64,000 nt of DNA from Actinomycetospora callitridis. Lineage in GTDB: Bacteria; Actinomycetota; Actinomycetes; Mycobacteriales; Pseudonocardiaceae. The position numbers and the translations under genes were made by a program. Positions 59,042-64,000 of this stretch are shown one piece after another. Positions within the stretch are counted from its first letter, which is position 1. Every line of letters starts with the position of its first letter. The stretch covers positions 62,001 to 126,000 of the forward strand of contig NZ_JAQZAK010000007.1 in assembly GCF_028737265.1 (NCBI RefSeq). Reading direction: 5' to 3'. Under the pieces are notes generated by a model. The model saw nothing but the letters and a program-made list of their open reading frames with translations. It ran no database searches and had not been told where the DNA came from.

Positions 59042-60454
59042 TCAGACCTCGACGCGGTCGTAGACGCTGCGCCATGGCCGGACCTCGTGGGCGACTCGTT
59101 TGATGTTGATCAGATGGAGGGGCGTGACGTTGTCCGAGCAGATCGAGCCGCTCCACGTTCCCGTGCCGAGCTGGAAGGACGGGTCGACGTCGGTCGAGTA
59201 GCCCATCCCGCCGAAGAGCGCGGGTGTGTTGACGACGATCCGCCCGGCGGGCAGGGCGGCGAACGGCGCGAGTTCGGCGGGGTCGGCAGCGTGCACCGCG
59301 GTCGTGTGGCCCTCGCCCCCGAGGGCGAGGATCTCCCGGCAGCGGGCGAGTCCGGCCCGGGGGTCGCGGGCGCGGTAGACCGAGAGGACAGGGCCGAGGA
59401 TCTCGCGCGAGAGGGGGGTCGTCTCACCGACGGTGTCGAGCTCACAGGCGAGCACACGGGTGGAGTCCGCCACGACGAACCCTGCGAGCTCGGCGAGCCG
59501 GCGGGCGCTCTGGCCCACGGCCGCCGGGCGCACGGCGCCGCGATCGTCGAACAGCACCTCGACCAGCGCCGCTTGCTGGGCCGCGTCCATCCAGTGGGCG
59601 CCGCCCCGGGCGAAGGCGCTCAGGAAGGCGTCGGCGACCGCGTCGACGACGACGACCGACTGCTCGGCGACGCAGGCCGTGCCGTTGTCGAAGGACTTCG
59701 AGGTGATGATCATCTCCGCCGCTTCGGCGACGTCGGGCACGCTCGCGCCGACGTAGGCCGGCACGTTCCCGGCACCCACGGCGATGGTCGGCTTGCCGCT
59801 GGAGTAGGCGGCGCGCACCATGCCCGGTCCGCCGGTCGCGAGGACGAGGGCGATCTCGTCGCGGCGCATCAGCTCGGCGGTCGCCGCGAGCGTGGGCGCC
59901 TCCAGACAGGAGACGACGCCCTCCGGCGCACCGGCGTCGACCGCGGCCTCAGCCATGATCTCGGCGGCACGCAGGGTGCAGCGCGCGGCGCGGGGGTGCG
60001 GTGCGTGGACGACCGCGTTGCCCGACTTCACTGCCGCGAGGCTCTTGAACAGCGCCGTCGACGTCGGGTTGGTGACCGGGATGATCGCCGCGATCACGCC
60101 CATGGGGCTACCGATCGCGGTGACCCGGGACGCCTCGTCGGTCCAGAGCACGCCCACGGCGCGGCGCTCGAGCATCCAGCGCGCGACGAACCCGGTGTTG
60201 TACCGGTTCTTGTGGATCTTGTGCTCGTAGACGCCGTAGCCCGTCTCGTCGACGGCGAGGCGGGCCAGCTCCTCGGCGGCCTTCGTACCGGCCCGCGCCA
60301 TGGCCCGCACGTAGCCGTCCAGGGTCTCCTGGTCGACGCCCTCGAGCCGGCGCACGGCCTCGCGCGCCGCCCGGGCCTTGGCGCGGACGTCGGCCAGCCC
60401 GGCGAGGTCCGCGTCGAGTCCGCCCGACGGACCCCGGTCCAGGGTCGCGGTCAT
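59042..60454 (-). CDS. CoA-acylating aldehyde dehydrogenase (PduP/EutE type)
   Basis: 470 residues. BMC aldehyde dehydrogenase pattern: DETGYGVYEHKIHKNRYNTG, GVIAAIIPVTNPTSTALFKS, KSGNAVVHAPHPRAARCT, AVGAGNVPAYV, and the catalytic Cys261 in SKSFDNGTACVAEQSVVV. It converts an aldehyde plus CoA and NAD to an acyl-CoA, the core reaction of most catabolic microcompartments. No clear N-terminal amphipathic encapsulation helix beyond DVRAKARAAREAVRRLEG. A PduL/Pta phosphotransacylase to recycle CoA is not present in the window. Confidence 0.93.
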   Translation of the reverse strand: MTATLDRGPSGGLDADLAGLADVRAKARAAREAVRRLEGVDQETLDGYVRAMARAGTKAAEELARLAVDETGYGVYEHKIHKNRYNTGFVARWMLERRAVGVLWTDEASRVTAIGSPMGVIAAIIPVTNPTSTALFKSLAAVKSGNAVVHAPHPRAARCTLRAAEIMAEAAVDAGAPEGVVSCLEAPTLAATAELMRRDEIALVLATGGPGMVRAAYSSGKPTIAVGAGNVPAYVGASVPDVAEAAEMIITSKSFDNGTACVAEQSVVVVDAVADAFLSAFARGGAHWMDAAQQAALVEVLFDDRGAVRPAAVGQSARRLAELAGFVVADSTRVLACELDTVGETTPLSREILGPVLSVYRARDPRAGLARCREILALGGEGHTTAVHAADPAELAPFAALPAGRIVVNTPALFGGMGYSTDVDPSFQLGTGTWSGSICSDNVTPLHLINIKRVAHEVRPWRSVYDRVEV

Positions 60455-60496
60455 CTCCCCACCTCTCTCCGTGCTCGGTCCTGACGGTGGCGGGGA

Positions 60497-60838
60497 TCAG
60501 CCCTTCGGGCGGGCGAGGACGGTGAGGATGCCCTCGGTCTCGTCGTGCGGGCGGGGGATGACGTGCACCGAGACGACCTCGCCGGCCTTGCCGGCGGCGA
60601 CCGCCCCGGCGTCGGTGGCCGCCTTCACCGCGCCGACGTCCCCGCGCACCATCACGGTCACGAGGCCGCCCCCGATCTCGCGGTGCCCGAGGACCTGCAC
60701 GTTGGCCGCCTTCACCATCGCGTCGGCCGCCTCGATCGCGCCGACGAGACCCTTCGTCTCGATCAGCCCGAGGGCGCCGCGCATCGCGACCGCACCGTTC
60801 GTGCTCGACCCGGCCGAGGTCGCCGCCGTGGATGTCAT
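60497..60838 (-). CDS. BMC-H microcompartment shell protein (hexamer)
   Basis: 113 residues. A Ser/Thr/Ala-rich 17-residue N-terminus precedes the BMC domain: ALGLIETKGLVGAIEAADAM, VKAANVQVLGHREIGGGLVT, VMVRGDVGAVKAATDAGAVA, VHVIPRPHDETEGILTVLAR. It is a paralogue of the BMC-H at 52743. GGAGGACGAC precedes ATG 60838. It lies between the aldehyde dehydrogenase and BMC-P genes. Confidence 0.95.
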   Translation of the reverse strand: MTSTAATSAGSSTNGAVAMRGALGLIETKGLVGAIEAADAMVKAANVQVLGHREIGGGLVTVMVRGDVGAVKAATDAGAVAAGKAGEVVSVHVIPRPHDETEGILTVLARPKG

Positions 60839-60880
60839 GTCGTCCTCCGTGTCGTGTGGTGCTGGGTCTGGAGCGCGGGC

Positions 60881-61165
60881 CTATGCGGTCCGGTGGATCG
60901 CGCTTCTGTGCCGGATGACCGAGTCGGCGATCGCGACGACGGCCCGGTCGGTGGGGGTGCTGTCCCCGGCGGCGACTCGGGCGGCGCTCCCCGTCGTCAT
61001 CAGGACGACGTCGCCCTCCCCCGCCCCGATCAGGTCGACCGCGACGCAGGTCGGCCCGGCCTCGTCGTCCTCGGTGACGTCCTGCACGAGCAGGAGCGAG
61101 ACGTTCTGGAAGCCGGGCGAGCGGACGGTGGCCACGACCTGGCCCACCACTCGACCGAGCTGCAT
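60881..61165 (-). CDS. eutN: BMC-P (EutN/CcmL) pentameric vertex protein
   Basis: 94 residues of the EutN/CcmL family that caps the shell's vertices: MQLGRVVGQVVATVRSPGFQ, NVSLLLVQDVTEDDEAGPTC, VAVDLIGAGEGDVVLMTTGS, AARVAAG followed by TDRAVVAIADSV. ATG 61165 with GGGAGGCGCGGAG upstream fits the family length; a longer frame from 61195 is unlikely. It is the first gene of the minus BMC operon, facing a divergent gene at 61381. Confidence 0.95.
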   Translation of the reverse strand: MQLGRVVGQVVATVRSPGFQNVSLLLVQDVTEDDEAGPTCVAVDLIGAGEGDVVLMTTGSAARVAAGDSTPTDRAVVAIADSVIRHRSAIHRTA

Positions 61166-61337
61166 CTCCGCGCCTCCCGACCTCGTCGTCCGCACGACCC
61201 TGTGAGCCAGGTCTCGTACCGTGGTCGGGACGGTAGGGCGCCGGGACGGTCGTGGGCCCTATCCCCGTCGGACAACGTGAGCGGGCGCCGCTGTCCCGGG
61301 TCGCCCTGGCTCGCCCTGTCGCGACGGCGGAGGCTTC

Positions 61338-61350
61338 TCGTGATCCACGA
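61338..61350. promoter_or_regulatory. Inverted repeat in the BMC divergent promoter region
   Basis: TCGTGATCCACGA has 5-base arms TCGTG/CACGA around ATC, within the 215-base gap between the BMC-P start and the AttH-like gene. Possible operator for either direction; no clear -35/-10 boxes could be assigned. Confidence 0.3.
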
Positions 61351-61380
61351 CACAACCGTGCCGCGCCCTGGAGGTCATCG

Positions 61381-62373
61381 GTGATCCGCGACGAGGACGC
61401 CCAGTTCCACCCGCCGACCGGCGACGACCCCGCCCAAGATCAAAGACTCTGGGCCGAGACCAACTACTTCGGCCTCTACGCCGGGCAGGACACCGAGCGT
61501 CCGGTGAACATCGGGCTCTACGCACTGCACCGCAAGACGATGGGCATGGTCGGGACCACCGTGTCGATCAACTCCCGCCGCGTGCGCGAGCCCTGGGCCG
61601 CGGAGTACTGGGACGCCCAGAACCTGCCGGCGCCGGACAGCCTGCTCGACTACGAGCTGCTCAACGGGCTCAAGGTCGTCTCCACGAAGCCGAACCAGGT
61701 CTGGGACGTCGACTACTCCGACCCTGCCACCGGCGTCGAGATCCACTTCCGTTACACGGCGATCATGCCGGCCTACGACATCAACGACCCCGACCAGGAC
61801 CCGCTCGCGGCCGACCGCGACATGGCCAAGACGTGGGGCCACGCCTACGCCGGGCACTTCGACCAATCCGGGCGGTACGAGGGCGAGGTCTCCGTCCGTG
61901 GACGCACCCTGCCGATCGACTGCGTCGCGACGATGGACCACAGCTGGGGAGTCCGCGCGGAGCGGCAGACGTCCCGTCTGTCCTGGATGCACGCCCACTT
62001 CGGCGAGGACCTCGTCGTCCACGGCCTCTTCGACTTCGACACCTCGAACGGCCCCGACGGCGAGTCGGCGCTGCGCCTCACGCACGGCTACCTCGTGGAG
62101 AGCGGGCAGCTGCACGGCCTCACGGGCGGCCACGGGTCGACACGACGCCGAGGCCTCTACCCGGAGCGCATCGAGATCGAGGTGAGCGCCGGCGACCGGA
62201 CGATCACGGTCGCGGGGGACGCACTCACGACGTTCCCGTGGCAGTCGCAGCCCGGCGTGGTCGGGCACAACGTCCTGCTGCGCTGGACGAACGACCGCGA
62301 TGAGCGCGTCGGTTTCGGCGAGTGCATGGACTTCATCGGACTCGGTGAGCTCGGGGAGATCCACAGCCGATGA
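61381..62373 (+). CDS. AttH/CrtC-like lipocalin-fold protein
   Basis: 330 residues. Beta-rich sequence with features of the AttH/CrtC (hydroxyneurosporene synthase-like) group: WAETNYFGLYAGQDTERPVN, GVEIHFRYTAIMPAYDIND, GHAYAGHFDQSGRYEGEVSV, CVATMDHSWGVRAERQTSRL (the DHSWG motif), RIEIEVSAGDRTITVAGDAL. Related proteins hydrate or dehydrate terpenoid and lipid chains, or have unknown roles. GTG 61381 with GGAGG six bases upstream. Its stop overlaps the HAD gene start (ATGA). Possibly related to the BMC's substrate supply, but only by position. Confidence 0.65.
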   Translation: MIRDEDAQFHPPTGDDPAQDQRLWAETNYFGLYAGQDTERPVNIGLYALHRKTMGMVGTTVSINSRRVREPWAAEYWDAQNLPAPDSLLDYELLNGLKVVSTKPNQVWDVDYSDPATGVEIHFRYTAIMPAYDINDPDQDPLAADRDMAKTWGHAYAGHFDQSGRYEGEVSVRGRTLPIDCVATMDHSWGVRAERQTSRLSWMHAHFGEDLVVHGLFDFDTSNGPDGESALRLTHGYLVESGQLHGLTGGHGSTRRRGLYPERIEIEVSAGDRTITVAGDALTTFPWQSQPGVVGHNVLLRWTNDRDERVGFGECMDFIGLGELGEIHSR

Positions 62374-63341
62374 CGAGCCCTGTGCGTGCGGTCGTCTTCG
62401 ACCTCGACGGGACGCTCGTGCAGACCCGTGTCGCCTCCTGGGAGGTCTTCGAGCCGATCAGCCGACGTCACGGGCTGGGGGTGGACACCCCCGCGCAGTA
62501 CTTCGAGCTCTTCCGGGGCAACGTGTTCACCTCGATCCGCGGGCTGTGCTCCGACGACGGGCAGGCCCGGGCGGCCACCGAGGACTTCCTGGCCGCACTC
62601 AGAGCGGACTACACCCCGCCGCTGGTGCCCGGGATGCATGCCGTCGTCCGTCGGCTCGCGTCGGACCGGACCCTCGCGGTGATGTCGTCGAACGCGATGG
62701 AGGTCCTGCGCCGCGTCCTGGTCGACAACGAGCTCGCGTACTGCTTCGCGCACGTCTTCGGTGGTGACGTGGCTCCGGACAAGCGCGCGGCGCTGCGGGC
62801 CTTCCTGGCCGACGCCGGCAGCGGATACGGCCGACGGTGCTCGGCCGACTACGACGAGGCGGGCGAGGCGGAGCGACCCGACCCGGCCACGACGGTGCTG
62901 GTCACCGACACCGCAGGCGACGTCCGCGACGCCCGCGAGGTCGGGGTCCGCGTCATCGGCGTCAGCTGGGGCATGCACACGGCAGCCGAGCTCACCGAGG
63001 CCGGCGCGGAGTTCGTCGCGCTGTGGCCCCAGGAAATCCTCTCCCACCTTCTCGGCGACGACGCCGCCCGCGGGCCGACCGGTGCCTGCGCGGTGCCGGG
63101 CTCTGCGGTCCCTGCCACGCGCACCGGAAGCGCGGGGTGCGGCTGCGGGTGCAGCACCGGGACCGAGGAGCCCCCGGAGGACCCGGGCGGACGCCGACGC
63201 CGACGCCGACGCGACGCGACGGTGGCCCTGCAGGGCAGCGCTGCAGAGCTCGCGGTGGAGGCGCACCGACCGAACGGCCACCGTCCGGGCGCGTCCGACG
63301 ACGTGCTCGAGGCGATGCGCCGGATCTGCCGTGCCCGATGA
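62370..63341 (+). CDS. HAD-family hydrolase with extended C-terminal tail
   Basis: 323 residues. HAD phosphatase in the first 230: nucleophile motif VVFDLDGTLVQTR (DxDGT), motif II LAVMSSNAMEVLRR, Lys in VAPDKRAAL, motif IV TTVLVTDTAGDVRDAREVGV. The last 95 residues are unusual: a Cys/Gly patch (GCGCGCSTG), a poly-Arg run, then a short helix DDVLEAMRRICRAR. Linker plus terminal amphipathic helix resembles encapsulation peptides, and the gene is next to the BMC locus. Substrate unknown. ATG overlaps the AttH-like stop. Confidence 0.85.
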   Translation: MTSPVRAVVFDLDGTLVQTRVASWEVFEPISRRHGLGVDTPAQYFELFRGNVFTSIRGLCSDDGQARAATEDFLAALRADYTPPLVPGMHAVVRRLASDRTLAVMSSNAMEVLRRVLVDNELAYCFAHVFGGDVAPDKRAALRAFLADAGSGYGRRCSADYDEAGEAERPDPATTVLVTDTAGDVRDAREVGVRVIGVSWGMHTAAELTEAGAEFVALWPQEILSHLLGDDAARGPTGACAVPGSAVPATRTGSAGCGCGCSTGTEEPPEDPGGRRRRRRRDATVALQGSAAELAVEAHRPNGHRPGASDDVLEAMRRICRAR

Positions 63342-63359
63342 GTTCCTCACCCGACCGGC

Positions 63360-63460
63360 ACGCTGAGCTTCCGTGATCTCGGCGGCCTGCCCGCCGGTGC
63401 GGGGCGCCGCACCCGGCGGGGGCTGCCGTTCCGCAGCGACACCCTCCAGGAGGCATCGAC
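63360..63460 (+). pseudogene. Tyrosine-phosphatase-family N-terminal remnant
   Basis: TLSFRDLGGLPAGAGRRTRR followed by GLPFRSDTLQ is the conserved start of Y_phosphatase3 proteins (NFRDLGGLPxxxGRxVRRGxLFRSDxL). It is in the frame of the HAD gene but after its stop and lacks a start codon. After a frameshift GGIDAALLARFPDLLTEDRG continues briefly. The phosphatase active-site motif is absent. A decayed fragment. Confidence 0.5.
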
Positions 63461-63515
63461 GCCGCCCTGCTCGCCCGCTTCCCGGACCTCCTCACCGAAG
63501 ACCGCGGCCTGATAC

Positions 63516-64000
63516 CTACCGGGACAGCGCCGCCCGACCGAGCCCCAGCAACAGGGGACGGACCTCGGGCAGGTCGACCGCGTAGCGCCGGAACCCGAGC
63601 CGGTGCAACGTCGCCGCGACCTCGTCGGAGACCGTCCCGCTGAGGCGCACCCCGGTACCCGGAGGAACGTCCTGGAGGAGGTGCACCACCACGGGATCGA
63701 GCTCGTGGCGGGGGTCGACGGCGAGGAGCCCCCGCGCGACGTAGGCGTCGAGGGGCTCGGCGGTGAGGAACTGCCGGGCCGGGATCCCGAACATGGCCGC
63801 TTGCAACGCGCGGACCTCGAGCCACACGACGCCGCTGTGGGCCGCCAGCTCGGTCGCGCCCAGCACGGCACGAGGGCTCGTCAGGTAGGTCCCGACGGCC
63901 GGTGCGTCGGGACCGTCATCGAGCGCGGCGAGAGCCCGCGCCTCCGCGGGGTCGGACACGTGGCGCACGGCCAGGCGCAGCCGGCCTGCGTAACCGGCGA
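63516..64000 (-). CDS. Partial unrecognised protein running off the window
   Basis: The stop codon is at 63516 and the frame stays open to the window edge, so at least 160 C-terminal residues are seen. Sequence such as LTSPRAVLGATELAAHSGVV, WLEVRALQAAMFGIPARQFL and LDPVVVHLLQDVPPGTGVRL is protein-like and alpha/beta in character. There is a faint likeness to the TIM-barrel end of PEP-utilising enzymes, too weak to assign. An internal GTG at 63968 is a possible start. Confidence 0.5.
   Translation of the reverse strand, partial: AGYAGRLRLAVRHVSDPAEARALAALDDGPDAPAVGTYLTSPRAVLGATELAAHSGVVWLEVRALQAAMFGIPARQFLTAEPLDAYVARGLLAVDPRHELDPVVVHLLQDVPPGTGVRLSGTVSDEVAATLHRLGFRRYAVDLPEVRPLLLGLGRAALSR

Noticed and set aside
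53042..61165. Known aminoacetone/amino-propanol (RMM-type) microcompartment
   Set aside because: No amino-alcohol kinase, aminotransferase or SDR is present in the locus; the enzyme set differs.

Overview
High-GC actinobacterial chromosome, most likely a Pseudonocardia-type organism. The signs are very high third-position GC, a mycothiol ligase (MshC-type), an F420/PPOX-family protein, DUF1918, DUF5709 and DUF1003 proteins, GTG starts, and many 4-base ATGA/GTGA gene overlaps. No complete rRNA or tRNA gene and no CRISPR array was seen.

Layout. (1) 0.4-6.1 kb: a ketone/lactone catabolic set of an HSL-type esterase, two Baeyer-Villiger monooxygenases (BVMO) and an SMP-30-type lactonase. (2) 6.1-9.1 kb: a decayed stretch with IS3 OrfA and GAF-regulator remnants, DUF1918 and PASTA proteins and a frameshifted slipin. 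(3) 9.1-24.4 kb: an accessory region marked by four diverged copies of a repeat whose core looks like the 3' half of a tRNA, best read as attachment-site scars. They bracket a NERD + Mrr-like nuclease pair, an unrecognised two-gene membrane/TPR module, a conjugation (FtsK/Tra) remnant, a FadR regulator with a membrane protein, a GGGGPR-repeat protein, a broken integrase with excisionase, and a PPOX protein. (4) 24.4-36.3 kb: two divergent operons around a LysR regulator. The minus operon is 2-hydroxyacid dehydrogenase, APH-type kinase, enolase paralogue and FAH hydrolase. The plus operon is two FAD hydroxylases, an extradiol dioxygenase, an amidohydrolase-2 enzyme, FAH hydrolase and an MBL-fold hydrolase, which looks like an aromatic meta-cleavage route.

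(5) 36.8-52.6 kb: mixed housekeeping and stress genes: alpha/beta hydrolase, GlsB, a scrambled DNA-alkylation-repair gene, SDR, SnoaL-like, MerR, TPR, MsrB, LuxR/LAL, a truncated XRE-ATPase, a sulfite-oxidase-like protein, MFS, a cysS paralogue interrupted by one in-frame TGA, and MshC. Four copies of a TGTGGGG-N6-TGTGGGT motif lie in front of several redox/thiol genes here. (6) 52.7-61.2 kb: a bacterial microcompartment (BMC) locus with two BMC-H, one BMC-T and one BMC-P shell proteins, an EutJ-like chaperone, an acylating aldehyde dehydrogenase, a Zn alcohol dehydrogenase, a malate-dehydrogenase-like enzyme with a long N-terminal extension, and a GAF-PucR regulator. No signature lyase or phosphotransacylase is present. 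(7) 61.4-64 kb: an AttH/CrtC-like protein, a HAD hydrolase, a tyrosine-phosphatase remnant, and a gene running off the end.

The items most worth following up are the BMC locus with its modified MDH, the enolase paralogue with altered active-site residues inside a kinase/dehydrogenase operon, the tRNA-like repeat family with its cargo, and the shared promoter-proximal motif of the redox genes. All functions are read from sequence patterns and family knowledge; no database search was run.
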